Source: Gammaproteobacteria bacterium (GTDB lineage Bacteria; Pseudomonadota; Gammaproteobacteria; Pseudomonadales; Azotimanducaceae_A). From it: a stretch of DNA of 64,000 nucleotides. Positions within the stretch are counted from its first letter, which is position 1. Each line of letters opens with the position of its first letter. Both the position numbers and the translations under genes were made by a program. This document shows positions 14,246 to 23,861 of the stretch, one piece after another. Where the stretch lies: positions 659,334 to 723,333 of the forward strand of contig DUAT01000057.1 in the NCBI GenBank assembly GCA_012960755.1, given 5' to 3'. The notes beneath the pieces are model-generated. The model ran no database searches and was not told where the DNA came from. It saw nothing but the letters and a program-made list of their open reading frames with translations.

Positions 14246-16642
14246 ATGAGATTCAATCGAATCCTACTTGGTGCTTTTGTCACTATCGCACCAATTTCAG
14301 TACCGCAAATCGCCACGGCAGCAGATGCTGACGCGGCGATGGAAACCGTCGTTGTGACCTCACGACGGCAGGAAGAATCCATACAAGACGTACCAATGGC
14401 TGTTACCGCATTTACCGAGGCTGACCTCGAACGCCTTGCGCCAAAAACCATTCGTGACCTGGATGCGCTGGTTCCCAATGTCAGGATCGGCATGGTAACC
14501 GCGGCACCAGGACAAGGTGCCTTGTTTATCCGCGGTCTCGGGTATGCCGATGCGGAAAATAATCAGCCGCCAGCAGTAGGCATTATTATCGATGGGATTT
14601 ATCAGGGAACCAATACGGGTCAGTTAATCGATACCTTTGATATCCAGCAGATTGAAATAAACCGTGGTCCACAAGGTGTTTTGTACGGTAAGAATACCAC
14701 TGGTGGCATTATCGTCGTTAAGCGAATCAAGCCAGTATTTAATGATTTTCACTACGGCGTCTCGGCAACGGTCGGCAACTATGGAGAAAAGCAGCTAAAA
14801 GCCAGGATCAATGTGCCGGTCATCGACGATTCACTGGCGTTTAAGCTGGGTGTCATCACTAAGGAGCGTGATGGATATTACAAGAACATCACCCTCGGCG
14901 GCGATGCCGGTGCGGATGACTACACAGCCATCACGTTTTCAGCTTTGTATGAGCCCAACGATTGGTTCAGCGGCCAATTTACTTATGACAATGTTGATCA
15001 ATCTGGCGACATTCCACCCCAGGACCCTCGTTGGAATGGCGACAATGTGCACGTCAACGAAGCAGACTATGATGAATTTCAAGAACTGGATGTTGATTCA
15101 TTCGGTCTACAATTAAGTTTTGATCTGGGTTGGGGTGAATTGGAGACAATATCAGGTTGGGTCGACTCGACTGATGTCACAGGGCAGGATTTCGACGGCT
15201 CCACCCTTGAGAGCACAGCCTCGCCTCTCGCTCAATTGCATACCCATCGTGACCGTGACTACGAACAGTTCTCACAGGAGATTAAATTATCTGGTGATCT
15301 GACAGACAGTCTCTCTTATACAGTGGGTTATTTCTATTGGGATTCGGAGTTTAGTTTCCAACAAGGAACCAATCAGGTCTTTGCGCTGCCATCGGCTGCA
15401 ATTGGCTTACCGCCTGGAACGCCATGCTCGGTTGCCGGTTTACCTAGTCCCGCTCTGGATCCAACCTTATGTCAACTGCCACCCGCGTTTACCATCCAGC
15501 AAACCGCTGAGGATGTAAAATCAACAGCACTATTCGCAGCACTCAACTGGCAGGTGACAGACACACTGGAACTCAGTGTGGGCGCACGTCGGGTAGAAGA
15601 AGAGAAGGATTTCAATGCTGTCTATTTTGCCGGTCTCCCCCCGACTGATGGTCCGACCAACAAGTTTGGACTGTCCATCAATCCACCAACGGAATCAGTT
15701 GGTCCCCCTATCGTCGCAGAGTTCGGTCTTGGTGATGAATGGAGCGATACGCTCATAAAAGTCACTGCTGACTGGGTTTTTGCCCCGAACCATTCGCTTT
15801 ACGCCGTTTATTCAGAAGGGTTTCAGTCTGGTGGAATCCACAATCGGTCGACGGACCCCGAGTTCGCAGTTTTTGAACCGCAATCCGTGGAATCCTGGGA
15901 ACTTGGATTGAAGAATACCTTCATGGATGGTCGAGTCATCCTGAATCTTGCAGCCTTTCAAACAACGGTAGCTGACGCGCAAGCGGCGTCAGTGATTATA
16001 TTACCCGCTGGACAACCACCGGGCACCAATACAATTGTTAACAATATTCCAGCAGACCGCGATATCTGGGGGTACGAGGTTGAGTTGAAAGCAAGCGTGA
16101 CTGATAACGTCATGTTGATGTTTAATTATGGTAAAACCGAGGTCGATACGTCATCGTATCAGATGAATTCCCGTACCGTGGCATTTAACCCCACTGGTTC
16201 AGCCTGTAATGCTTTTGATAATCCGGGATTCTTTCCCAATGCGCCATCCAGCGACGGTAATACCTGCCCTAATGTCACATTTCCCGGTGGTGAAGCACTG
16301 TTTATTCCCGAGTTCAATATGTCTTTCACGGCAGCTTATGATCGCACATTCGGTGGCAACGACTTTCATATCAGTGTGATTGCCCGGCATCAGGACGATA
16401 TGAATATCGCCGGTTCACCGCCAAACTCCTTTATCGTTGAGGGGGCCTATACCTTGCTGGACGCGAGGGTGGCCTATAACTGGAATCTGCAGAATGGCAG
16501 TACCTTTACCATCTCAGCCTACGGAAAGAACCTGACAGAAGAGGATTACAAGGAACAAATCCTGCTGCTGGGTGTTGATGGCGGTTTTCAGGGTTGGGGT
16601 GCACCGAGAACCTACTCCCTCGAGTTTGCCTACTCGCACTAA
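14246..16642 (+). CDS. TonB-dependent outer-membrane receptor
   Basis: A 798-residue protein with a signal peptide, a TonB box (METVVVTSRR), a plug domain (QDVPMAVTAFTEADLERL, FIRGLGYADAENNQPPAVGIIIDGIY, INRGPQGVLYGKNTTGGIIVVK) and a long beta-barrel ending in an aromatic-containing strand (TYSLEFAYSH). GGGGAGA precedes the ATG. It is of the short-loop type often found beside SDRs, P450s and MFS genes in degradation clusters, so it may import a hydrophobic organic substrate and not iron; this is inference. It is transcribed alone and followed by a clear terminator at 16669. Confidence 0.92.
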   Translation: MRFNRILLGAFVTIAPISVPQIATAADADAAMETVVVTSRRQEESIQDVPMAVTAFTEADLERLAPKTIRDLDALVPNVRIGMVTAAPGQGALFIRGLGYADAENNQPPAVGIIIDGIYQGTNTGQLIDTFDIQQIEINRGPQGVLYGKNTTGGIIVVKRIKPVFNDFHYGVSATVGNYGEKQLKARINVPVIDDSLAFKLGVITKERDGYYKNITLGGDAGADDYTAITFSALYEPNDWFSGQFTYDNVDQSGDIPPQDPRWNGDNVHVNEADYDEFQELDVDSFGLQLSFDLGWGELETISGWVDSTDVTGQDFDGSTLESTASPLAQLHTHRDRDYEQFSQEIKLSGDLTDSLSYTVGYFYWDSEFSFQQGTNQVFALPSAAIGLPPGTPCSVAGLPSPALDPTLCQLPPAFTIQQTAEDVKSTALFAALNWQVTDTLELSVGARRVEEEKDFNAVYFAGLPPTDGPTNKFGLSINPPTESVGPPIVAEFGLGDEWSDTLIKVTADWVFAPNHSLYAVYSEGFQSGGIHNRSTDPEFAVFEPQSVESWELGLKNTFMDGRVILNLAAFQTTVADAQAASVIILPAGQPPGTNTIVNNIPADRDIWGYEVELKASVTDNVMLMFNYGKTEVDTSSYQMNSRTVAFNPTGSACNAFDNPGFFPNAPSSDGNTCPNVTFPGGEALFIPEFNMSFTAAYDRTFGGNDFHISVIARHQDDMNIAGSPPNSFIVEGAYTLLDARVAYNWNLQNGSTFTISAYGKNLTEEDYKEQILLLGVDGGFQGWGAPRTYSLEFAYSH

Positions 16643-16668
16643 CAGTGCTCGATCGATTTTCACCTTGG

Positions 16669-16698
16669 AAAAGTCTCCTCAGGGAGGCTTTTCTTTCT
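16669..16698 (+). terminator. Rho-independent terminator of the TonB receptor gene
   Basis: A 10-bp stem (aaaagtctcc, 16669-16678, with ggaggctttt, 16683-16692, one G-T pair) has a 4-nt loop TCAG. It is followed by ctttct, a weak T-rich tail. It starts 27 nt after the stop codon at 16642. Confidence 0.75.
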
Positions 16699-16833
16699 AA
16701 ATTTGAAACGACCTGGCTTCCTGCCCCCTGCTTCAGGATTTCTGAGGCACTGACTGTATCGAATGACCACAAGAGCAGGATTTTGTGCTGACGATCGCGT
16801 TAATATGGGGAAAACGCTCGATCTGGAGGCAAT

Positions 16834-17220
16834 GTGCCAACCTCACCAACCGCTGTAGTAACAGGCGTTATTACGCAAATTCGAACCACTGATATTGAAG
16901 AATCAATCGGATTTTATACTTCCCTCGGATTTAAGCTGGAATTCCGGTTTCAGGACTTCTACGCGGGGATAAAAGTGGGTGATCAACAGTTCCATCTGAA
17001 ACTGGTGGATGATAAGGATCCCTCCATAGAATTTGTCTCTGAAGGGGATCACTTTCACCTGTACTTCCCGACGGACGATGTGGAGTCCAAAGCCGCAGAA
17101 CTGCGTAACAAAGGCATAACTCCTCGCAACGGAATCAACACTACCGAATGGGGATCGAAGGAATTTTCCATCACTGACAACCAGGGTCATATTCTCTATT
17201 TTGCAGAAAACTCGGATTAG
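16834..17220 (+). CDS. VOC (glyoxalase/bleomycin-resistance fold) family protein
   Basis: A 128-residue protein starting with GTG after GGAGG. It shows the paired beta-alpha-beta-beta-beta modules of the vicinal oxygen chelate fold (ITQIRTTDIEESIGFYTSLGF and FPTDDVESKAAELRNKGI) and ends with ITDNQGHILYFAEN. Candidate metal ligands are limited, so it could be a catalytic or a binding member. The substrate is not evident. It is followed after 11 nt by a nitrilase-family hydrolase gene and then a MATE exporter, forming a small operon. Confidence 0.8.
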   Translation: MPTSPTAVVTGVITQIRTTDIEESIGFYTSLGFKLEFRFQDFYAGIKVGDQQFHLKLVDDKDPSIEFVSEGDHFHLYFPTDDVESKAAELRNKGITPRNGINTTEWGSKEFSITDNQGHILYFAENSD

Positions 17221-17231
17221 CGGCCCTCAAT

Positions 17232-17963
17232 ATGCAAATGATATCTGCCGCTCAAATGCCGGACATCCATGGTGATATCGAAGCAAGTCTTGCGAAAATC
17301 ATCGAACATGCTGTTGCCGCAGAAAAAGAAAATGCAATATTGATTTGCTATCCCGAGTGTTTCCTTCAACGCTATGTCGTGCACAAGGACTTGACCCGCG
17401 AACTCGCAATCGACCTGTCGTCCCCTTCGTTCAAAAACATTCTGGGACAGTTTTCTTATATCAATCCTGTACTGGTTATTGGTCTCATAGAAATAGACAA
17501 ACAACGATTGTTTAACACTGCTGTCGTCATCAAGAATGGTCAGGTGCTGGGTAAATACCGGAAAACCAATCTCACCACTGGTGAGCACAAGGTGTTTACC
17601 GCCGGTGACGAATTCCCGGTTTTCGAGGTTGATGGAATAAAATTCGGTATCAATATTTGTTATGACCTTAATTTTCCTGAGTGCGCTGCAAACATCGCCG
17701 CACAGGGCGCACAACTACTCGTTTGTCCCTGCAACAATATGCTGAGGCGAGACAATGCCGAGACCTGGAAATTCAAGCACAACGAAATACGCTCCCGGAG
17801 AACTGTGGAGACAGGTTTGTGGTTACTCTCCTCAGATGTCACGGGTACTAGAGATAACCGTATTTCATATGGGCCAACTGCAGTCATTGACCCAACGGGT
17901 TCTGTGGTTTCTCAATTGCCACTTGGACAGGAAGGTATACTGTTTTACCCGGCGCTGTCTTGA
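17232..17963 (+). CDS. Carbon-nitrogen hydrolase (nitrilase superfamily)
   Basis: A 243-residue protein with the complete nitrilase-superfamily triad: E42 (CYPECFLQRY), K111 (GKYRKTNLTTGEH) and C143 (NICYDLNFPE). These enzymes hydrolyse amides, nitriles or carbamoyl groups in the cytoplasm. The short length and CYDLNFPE motif point to an amidase/omega-amidase-like member, not a true nitrilase. It overlaps the downstream MATE gene by 4 nt. Confidence 0.88.
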   Translation: MQMISAAQMPDIHGDIEASLAKIIEHAVAAEKENAILICYPECFLQRYVVHKDLTRELAIDLSSPSFKNILGQFSYINPVLVIGLIEIDKQRLFNTAVVIKNGQVLGKYRKTNLTTGEHKVFTAGDEFPVFEVDGIKFGINICYDLNFPECAANIAAQGAQLLVCPCNNMLRRDNAETWKFKHNEIRSRRTVETGLWLLSSDVTGTRDNRISYGPTAVIDPTGSVVSQLPLGQEGILFYPALS

Positions 17964-19324
17964 ATCAGTCAGCGCCAGCCAGGCACCGCGGCACTGCCAC
18001 CTTTACCGAGGGTTCCATTCGTCGTCATGTTGTTCATCTATCGAGTGTGATGATTGTCGGTTTTCTGGCAATGACCCTGGGCCAGCTGGTCGAGATGTTT
18101 TATATCGGCATGGTGGGCAAACTTGAACTGGCCGCCATCACATTTACTTTCCCGATCACCATGTCCCTGAACGCATTGACCCGTGGAATCGGCATTGGCG
18201 CCTCTACCCTTATCGCACAATCCATGGGCGAAGGCGATCGCTTCAAGACAAGTCTAACAATTACACATTGCTACTTGTTGGTACTCCTGTTTACCACCGC
18301 TGTTGCATTACTGGGACAAATCGGGGCCGAACATTTGTTCTCACTGCTTGGTGCGCGAGACGAAGTGCTCGCCCTTGCAAGCAGTTACGCACACATCTGG
18401 TTGATCGGCTTCCCGATGATGGGCATCGCCATGGTGTCTAACGGCTTGGTACGGGCATTTGGCAACGCGACTTTCCCCGGATACATCATGACAACTGCAC
18501 CTGCTGTGCAGGTAACCGTGGGTCCATTTCTTATCTTCGGTTTGTTTGGTTTTCCAGAACTCGGGCTGCAGGGAGCGGGTTGGGCATTTGTTGCCGGTAC
18601 CTGCGCACAAGTATTGCTGGCCGGTTACTGGTATTTTTTCAAAGAGCGATTGTTTGTGCGTTCTCTGGGTAATTTTGTTCAATCTGCTCAACAGATTCTG
18701 GTTGTGGGCATACCCGCCGCGGCAACCAACCTGATTCAACCCGTTTCGATGGCGGTTGTTACCTGGTTGCTCGCAGGATTTGGCACAACCGTGGTCGCAG
18801 GGTTTGGCGTCGCCAGCCGCATAGAGTCAGTCGCCGGTATGGTTGTTATCGGGATCTCCACCAGCGTTGTGCCCCTGGTAGGTCAGAACTGGGGGGCGCG
18901 AAAGTTTGATCGTGTTTATGAAACCCTGGCTACCTGCTACATTGGTTGTCTTGTGTGGGGTCTTATTGCTGCAACTATCATGTGGCTTGGTGCCGGTTAT
19001 TTCGTCAATTTCATCAATGATGATCCCAGTCTGGTGGAGACTGCTGTCACCTTTCTACACATTATTCCATTATCAATTGGGTTCCTGGGATTAATCACTG
19101 TTGCTACACATGCATTTAATGCCCTGCGAAAGCCTATGCCAGCGCTGCTGTTATCCGTTGCCAGGCTACTGATTGTTTATATCCCAATGGCGTTGGTTGC
19201 GAGTCACTATTTTGGCTATGTTGGTATCTTTGCTGCGACGGCGATTACCAATGTGCTGGTTGGAATCGTTGCTGTCCTTTGGAATCGACGTACACTGAAA
19301 CACGAGCAGAGTTTACTCAACTGA
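17960..19324 (+). CDS. MATE family efflux transporter
   Basis: A 454-residue membrane protein with 12 predicted helices and MATE-family features: IGMVGKLELAAITFTFPI, GIGASTLIAQSMGEGD, VVPLVGQNWGARKFDRV and the long hydrophobic C-terminal half. It should export an organic cation, drug or metabolite using Na+ or H+. The start is TTG at 17960, overlapping the TGA of the hydrolase (TTGA), indicating translational coupling. The exported product may be linked to the hydrolase, but that is speculative. Confidence 0.9.
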   Translation: MNQSAPARHRGTATFTEGSIRRHVVHLSSVMIVGFLAMTLGQLVEMFYIGMVGKLELAAITFTFPITMSLNALTRGIGIGASTLIAQSMGEGDRFKTSLTITHCYLLVLLFTTAVALLGQIGAEHLFSLLGARDEVLALASSYAHIWLIGFPMMGIAMVSNGLVRAFGNATFPGYIMTTAPAVQVTVGPFLIFGLFGFPELGLQGAGWAFVAGTCAQVLLAGYWYFFKERLFVRSLGNFVQSAQQILVVGIPAAATNLIQPVSMAVVTWLLAGFGTTVVAGFGVASRIESVAGMVVIGISTSVVPLVGQNWGARKFDRVYETLATCYIGCLVWGLIAATIMWLGAGYFVNFINDDPSLVETAVTFLHIIPLSIGFLGLITVATHAFNALRKPMPALLLSVARLLIVYIPMALVASHYFGYVGIFAATAITNVLVGIVAVLWNRRTLKHEQSLLN

Positions 19325-19341
19325 TCGACACTCATAAATGT

Positions 19342-20379
19342 TTAACCGTCAGAATCCAGATCCGCGACCTTAATCATCAACTTTCCAAAGTTTTCACCGG
19401 TGAACAACATGCGAAATGCCAACGGTGCATTCTCAATTCCTTCAACAATCGTTTCACGGTATTTTAGCCTGCCGTCTTTAATCCACTCACCCAATGTTCG
19501 AGCCGCTGTTTCAAATTCGTCGATCCACTCGGTGACCACAAAGAAGCGGGATTCAGGTGGGTGCTCAAGTGCACCGAGAACCATTTCGGGGGTTTTTATC
19601 TGATCATCGCTCGTTGCGTTGTAAGCCGAGATAAAACCACAAACCGGGACTCGCGCTCCTTTATTGAGTAACGGCGCCACTGCTTCGAGGATTTCACCGC
19701 CCACGTTCTCAAAATAAACATCAACACCCTCCGGACAAGCGGCTGCCAGTTTTTCCGCAAAGTCGGACTCTTTGTAATCAATACAGACATCGAATCCAAG
19801 TTCATTCACTACGTAGTCACATTTTGTCTTGCCTCCCGCGATCCCCACCGCACGGCATCCCTGAATCTTTGCTATTTGCCCAACAACGGAACCCACCGCG
19901 CCGGATGCTGCGGAGACGACGACGGTTTCACCCTCCTGCGGTTTACCGACGTTAAGCAGTCCAAAATAGGCTGTTTGACCTGGCATGCCGGTGGTGCCAA
20001 CCGCAGTAGAGATTGGCGCCAGTTCAGGATCAACCTTGAACAGGCGATAATCATCCGGCTTCGCAATCGCATAGGACTGCCAGCCATACATCCCGCTCAC
20101 GAGCGTACCGACAGGGTAATCAGCTACATTGGATTCAACCACCTGACACACAACACCACCGGTGATAACCTCGCCAATCTCCAGGGGTTTCGCATACGAC
20201 TTGCGGTCGCTCATACGCCCACGCATATAGGGATCCAGTGAGAGCCAAAGCGTCCGCAGTAACATCTCGTTCTCGCCAGGGCTAACAACCGGGATTGATT
20301 GAACTTCAAAATTGTCATCAGTCGGCATGCCAATCGGTCTTGAGTTCAATACTATTCTGGTGTTATTTAGATCGGCCAT
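19342..20379 (-). CDS. NADP-dependent MDR oxidoreductase (CurA-like)
   Basis: A 345-residue zinc-independent medium-chain reductase. LSLDPYMRGRMSD, VVVSAASGAVGSVVGQIAKIQGCRAVGIAGG, VDVYFENVGGEILEAV and GRLKYRETIVEGIENAP are signature segments of the curcumin/prostaglandin reductase group (NADPH-dependent alkene reduction). It matches the CurA family more closely than the paralog at 7105-8154, which has a divergent N-terminal half. It probably acts on an enone intermediate. It converges with the MATE gene and is followed on the same strand by an LLM oxidoreductase. Confidence 0.92.
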   Translation of the reverse strand: MADLNNTRIVLNSRPIGMPTDDNFEVQSIPVVSPGENEMLLRTLWLSLDPYMRGRMSDRKSYAKPLEIGEVITGGVVCQVVESNVADYPVGTLVSGMYGWQSYAIAKPDDYRLFKVDPELAPISTAVGTTGMPGQTAYFGLLNVGKPQEGETVVVSAASGAVGSVVGQIAKIQGCRAVGIAGGKTKCDYVVNELGFDVCIDYKESDFAEKLAAACPEGVDVYFENVGGEILEAVAPLLNKGARVPVCGFISAYNATSDDQIKTPEMVLGALEHPPESRFFVVTEWIDEFETAARTLGEWIKDGRLKYRETIVEGIENAPLAFRMLFTGENFGKLMIKVADLDSDG

Positions 20380-20443
20380 ACTTTGGTTCCTTATAGAGCG
20401 GTTGTTTTATACACCAAAACATCTGGTGCCAAGTTGGAGCTGG

Positions 20444-21367
20444 TTATCTGTTGTTGGCCTGCCAGTTGACCAGTAAGTCACGAGTCTGCGCCCGTTCGTC
20501 ATCGTTAGTAGTGAACTGTGAAGCAGCAAAGTCCGTTACGCCGGATGCAGCTACTTCTGCCAGCTGGTCAAGCACTTTTGATTCACTACCCACTATGGCA
20601 AGTTCCCCAGGCTCGCTGACACCTTCGCGCTCAAACATTGCCTTGTAGGAAGGTAATTCACCGTACATTTTTAACGTTCGGGAAATTCTGTTTCTTACCG
20701 CGTCTTCATCTTGCGTCACACACACCGGCAAGGTTGCAATAATTCTGGGTGCCGGTCGCCCCGCATCACTCGCTGCTTCAGTTAATCGGGGTTTGATATG
20801 TTCACGAACAGTGCGCGGTCCAACCCAGGCCAGGGTTGTACCATCTGCAAGACGTCCAGCGACCTTGAGTGCCTGGGGTCCCAGGGCTGCGACAACCACA
20901 GGGGTTGGTTGATCAGGATTGAAAAAAGTTTCTGCTTCACAGGAGATCATGTCACCCTGGAATGAGACCCGACCCTCATTCAGCAGAGGAACCAGCACCG
21001 ACAGGTACTCCCTTAAATGCCTGATTGGTCGATCAAACGGTAAACCCAATGATTTCATCATTGTCTCGTGAGACAAGCCAATACCCAGGGTTAACCGGTG
21101 ACCGATGACATTTTGCATGGTATGCACCTGTCCGGCCAGGACCATTGGATGACGAGGGAAAGTCGGTACAATTGCCGTCCCCAGTTCAATATCTGGAACA
21201 CGCAATCCAACGACTGTCAGCACGGTCATTGCATCAAGACCACCGGTTGGATGTTCTGCGAGCCAGTAACTGGAGAAACCGTCATCGAGCGCCCGCTGTG
21301 CATCTTTTGCAATTAAGTCAATGGACGCAGTCTGTACCAATCCTGTGCCGTTAATGCCTATTTTCAC
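20444..21367 (-). CDS. LLM-class flavin (F420/FMN)-dependent oxidoreductase
   Basis: A 307-residue luciferase-like TIM-barrel protein. SYWLAEHPTGGLDAMTVLTVVGLRVPDIELGTAIVPTFPRHPMVLAGQVHTMQNV and RLTLGIGLSHETMMKSLG are typical of F420-type LLM proteins of the TIGR03564 kind. GTG at 21367 with a GGGGAAG upstream is the probable start; the longer frame to 21517 adds residues without family similarity and overlaps the neighbouring hydrolase. The cofactor cannot be decided here, because no F420 biosynthesis gene is in the window. Confidence 0.85.
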   Translation of the reverse strand: MKIGINGTGLVQTASIDLIAKDAQRALDDGFSSYWLAEHPTGGLDAMTVLTVVGLRVPDIELGTAIVPTFPRHPMVLAGQVHTMQNVIGHRLTLGIGLSHETMMKSLGLPFDRPIRHLREYLSVLVPLLNEGRVSFQGDMISCEAETFFNPDQPTPVVVAALGPQALKVAGRLADGTTLAWVGPRTVREHIKPRLTEAASDAGRPAPRIIATLPVCVTQDEDAVRNRISRTLKMYGELPSYKAMFEREGVSEPGELAIVGSESKVLDQLAEVAASGVTDFAASQFTTNDDERAQTRDLLVNWQANNR

Positions 21368-21467
21368 TATCTTCCCCTGCCGTAAACGTTTGTATGACAA
21401 TCCTATAGTCGGTGGTTTCCCCAGGTCAACAGCAGCAATCCATAGCCCAAGAACAAATCGAAATATG

Positions 21468-22478
21468 CTAATAAGATGCCAGCTGTTCCAGCACAGCCGG
21501 GATAATCGCCTCGGCATGCTGGGCCATCAACCAGTGGCCTCCGTCCAACTCGAGTTCGCGATAGGGCCCCTTGATGTATTTGGCCTGCCCTTCGACGGCT
21601 ACCCTGCCCGCCGATTCATCTTTGTTACCCCAGATAAACAATGTGGGGATATCAATCGAAGGATTCAAACTCGATGCGTCCGCCAGACTCGCACCCATCT
21701 GCCGGTACCAGTTCAGTGCTGAGGTCAGGGCTCCAGGTTCTGAAAATACCTCGCGATATTCCTGTTGCTGCTCTGGGGTCATGTCTGCATAAAGTCCCAT
21801 CAACATCGCCAGATTATTAAATGTAAAAAGTGCTTCCGGCAAGTAGGGAGTTGTAAACAGGGCAAAATAACTGCTGCGGGCTTGCTGGTCCGGGTCATTC
21901 TGCAGCGCTTCACCAAAGGCAACCGGGTGTGCGATCGAAACAGCAGTCCAGGACAGAATCCGTTCCGGGTGTAGCATTACCGTATTCCAGCCTATTGCCG
22001 AACCCCAGTCATGACCGATCAGGTGAAACTTTTCCGCACCAACAGCATCCGCCATCGCTATAACATCGCTTACCAGATTGGGAACTATGTAGGCTGCCGG
22101 GTCTTCCGGTCTTGCACCTGGGCTGTAGCCACGCTGGTCAAAGGCAACAACGCGGTAACCTGCATCTGCCAGGGGCTGAATAATGGGTTCCCACATGGCC
22201 GAAGTTACAGGGAACCCGTGTAACAAGATTACCGTGGCGGCATCCTCGACTGAGTGAGTCAAGCCTGCCACACGCGCCCGAAACTCGTAGCCGTTGGCTT
22301 TGATACGAACAATACCTGTCGCCGAGTCCGCGGATAAAAGAGGCAAGGCGCTGGTTTTCTTGGTATGTGTGTAATCACGATCCAGCGACATTGATGATCC
22401 GATGCCGAAAACAATCACGATGCCCAGTACCAGGCCTGCAACAACAATTACAAGCCACTTCGCAATTTTCAACACCAT
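21468..22478 (-). CDS. Alpha/beta hydrolase with N-terminal membrane anchor
   Basis: A 336-residue protein. It starts with one membrane helix (KWLVIVVAGLVLGIVIVFGIG), so it is probably anchored with the enzyme domain in the periplasm. The domain has VILLHGFPVTSAMW (oxyanion HG), FDQRGYSPG, and the nucleophile motif LIGHDWGSAIGW with aspartate as nucleophile, as in epoxide hydrolases and haloalkane dehalogenases. The C-terminal histidine is in ELDGGHWLMAQH. An epoxide hydrolase activity is plausible and would fit an oxidation cluster. Confidence 0.85.
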   Translation of the reverse strand: MVLKIAKWLVIVVAGLVLGIVIVFGIGSSMSLDRDYTHTKKTSALPLLSADSATGIVRIKANGYEFRARVAGLTHSVEDAATVILLHGFPVTSAMWEPIIQPLADAGYRVVAFDQRGYSPGARPEDPAAYIVPNLVSDVIAMADAVGAEKFHLIGHDWGSAIGWNTVMLHPERILSWTAVSIAHPVAFGEALQNDPDQQARSSYFALFTTPYLPEALFTFNNLAMLMGLYADMTPEQQQEYREVFSEPGALTSALNWYRQMGASLADASSLNPSIDIPTLFIWGNKDESAGRVAVEGQAKYIKGPYRELELDGGHWLMAQHAEAIIPAVLEQLASY

Positions 22479-22542
22479 TGACTTATTCCTTGTATCTAAG
22501 AACTGAAGCTAAAGCTATACCGGATCAATCTTTATCGGGCTG

Positions 22543-23433
22543 CTAGTTTTCCCGCAGCCATTTCGCCCTTTTTTGTAAACCACGGGAAAACATTTTCACC
22601 AGGCCGCGATCCTTCCGCCAGCGCAAGTGCAACCCGATATCCTCGACTTGAATAAATTCTTCAAAGCTACGGGCAGTCTCTGTCATCGAAGCATCCAAAT
22701 CGGCAACGCCGAGAAAGAAATCATCGCCTGTGGCATTTCCTTCAACCAGTCTTCCAGCCAAGCGAAGTGAATCCATGGCAGCGGTCAGGATGCCGGGATT
22801 CCCACCGAGATTCAAGGTTTGAGAAACCATAAATGCGTTAAGCGCGGTGAGCACATGGAGCGGCTCGGACTGGGCGAAATTGGGGGGCAGATCTCCACTG
22901 CTGAAAATGCAATCATCGGTAACATTCACTTCGTCGAAGGCAGCAAAGCCCTGGCTCATATCAGCCAGAAACCCGGGACTTTCGCGATGGGTCAGCGCCA
23001 CCCCTGCTGCGTTTCGATCAATCAACAACAGGGTGTTCTCGTCCGAACCTGTAACCTGCACGATAAGATGGTCAACATGCCCGGAAGCGGCGACCCAATT
23101 TTTGAACCCAGACACTGTGCGACTGTCAGTGGATTTTGCAATGACTGTTCCGGAATACTCACCGGTTTTATCCTCGGCGACCAGATAGCTCGCCCAACCG
23201 CTCTTCGGGCAAAATGGGAAGGCATAACGCATCATGCCCTGGTAACCAGCATGAAAAATCCAGGCAGGTCGGTCAGCTAACGCTCCACCAATCAGAGCAA
23301 CCGCGAGGGGGTCGTGTCCGGAAACATCGTTGCTTATCCAGTTATTTTTCCAGGCCTCTTCCGTCGCCGATATCAACGGCTCGTAGAAGCTGGCTTCCAG
23401 ACGGCCGAGGGTATCTAGATAATCTGTACTCAT
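22543..23433 (-). CDS. Acyl-CoA dehydrogenase-like protein (short form)
   Basis: A 296-residue protein with the middle and C-terminal features of acyl-CoA dehydrogenases: SGFKNWVAASGHVDHLIV, the beta-domain motif TDDCIFSSGD and the helical C-terminal part. It is about 80-100 residues shorter than catalytic family members, and I see no clear catalytic glutamate segment. It may be a divergent or non-catalytic subunit-like protein. ATG at 23433 (MSTDYLDTLG) is preferred; the upstream 24 codons run through a 15-bp tandem duplication and are not protein-like. Confidence 0.65.
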   Translation of the reverse strand: MSTDYLDTLGRLEASFYEPLISATEEAWKNNWISNDVSGHDPLAVALIGGALADRPAWIFHAGYQGMMRYAFPFCPKSGWASYLVAEDKTGEYSGTVIAKSTDSRTVSGFKNWVAASGHVDHLIVQVTGSDENTLLLIDRNAAGVALTHRESPGFLADMSQGFAAFDEVNVTDDCIFSSGDLPPNFAQSEPLHVLTALNAFMVSQTLNLGGNPGILTAAMDSLRLAGRLVEGNATGDDFFLGVADLDASMTETARSFEEFIQVEDIGLHLRWRKDRGLVKMFSRGLQKRAKWLREN

Positions 23434-23475
23434 ACTGAGACTCTGTAAAAAGCAATGGCAGATTGTACTACTGCT

Positions 23476-23505
23476 ATAGCACCGTACCAAATAGCACCGT
23501 ACCAA
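23476..23505. repeat. Perfect 15-bp tandem duplication
   Basis: atagcaccgtaccaa occurs twice in direct tandem (23476-23490 and 23491-23505), just upstream of the acyl-CoA-dehydrogenase-like gene on the minus strand. It may mark slippage in its promoter or 5' leader region. The rest of the gap 23434-23857 holds the nuo promoter candidate and the nuoA leader ORF. Confidence 0.7.
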
Positions 23506-23614
23506 CCAGTTTACTAAGGCCTAATCATCGCATGTGAACCTGATGAAACTGAATGTTAATTCAACTGAGTTTCGCACTCCATTGCACCCGGCACTTCAGA
23601 CCAAAAGTACAACA

Positions 23615-23643
23615 TTCACATAGTGATTGCAGGTGGTTAAAAT
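23615..23643 (+). promoter_or_regulatory. Candidate sigma-70-type promoter of the nuo operon
   Basis: TTCACA (23615-23620), a 17-nt spacer and TAAAAT (23638-23643) form a plausible -35/-10 pair about 215 nt before nuoA. It is the only good pair I noticed in the gap, but promoter calls by eye are weak. Confidence 0.3.
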
Positions 23644-23768
23644 AAGTGAGGTGTTCATAGTTGCGTTAGGGCATCCAACCGTTGTACATTACCGATCACC
23701 GGCATAGAAACTTTTTCGATCAAAGTTTCTGCATTAGTCGGCCAGCGTGATCTCGAGATGGAGAACAG

Positions 23769-23861
23769 ATGGCCAAAGTTGCAGCGGTATACAAGCACTA
23801 TTCGGCCCTGTTGTCTTTGGGGGTGCCGAAGTATGTGAATCTCACCCGGGGTGAGTCGTGA
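23769..23861 (+). CDS. Possible 30-codon leader ORF coupled to nuoA
   Basis: ATG at 23769 is preceded by GGAG (about 6 nt away) and opens a 30-residue frame, MAKVAAVYKHYSALLSLGVP and on. Its TGA overlaps the GTG start of nuoA by 4 nt (GTGA). Such coupling is typical of real gene pairs or of leader peptides. The peptide is basic and slightly hydrophobic. No family is recognised, and a chance ORF cannot be excluded. Confidence 0.4.
   Translation: MAKVAAVYKHYSALLSLGVPKYVNLTRGES

Noticed and set aside
21368..21517. Long N-terminal extension of the LLM oxidoreductase
   Set aside because: It overlaps the adjacent hydrolase gene and carries no family sequence; GTG at 21367 starts at the conserved KIGING strand.
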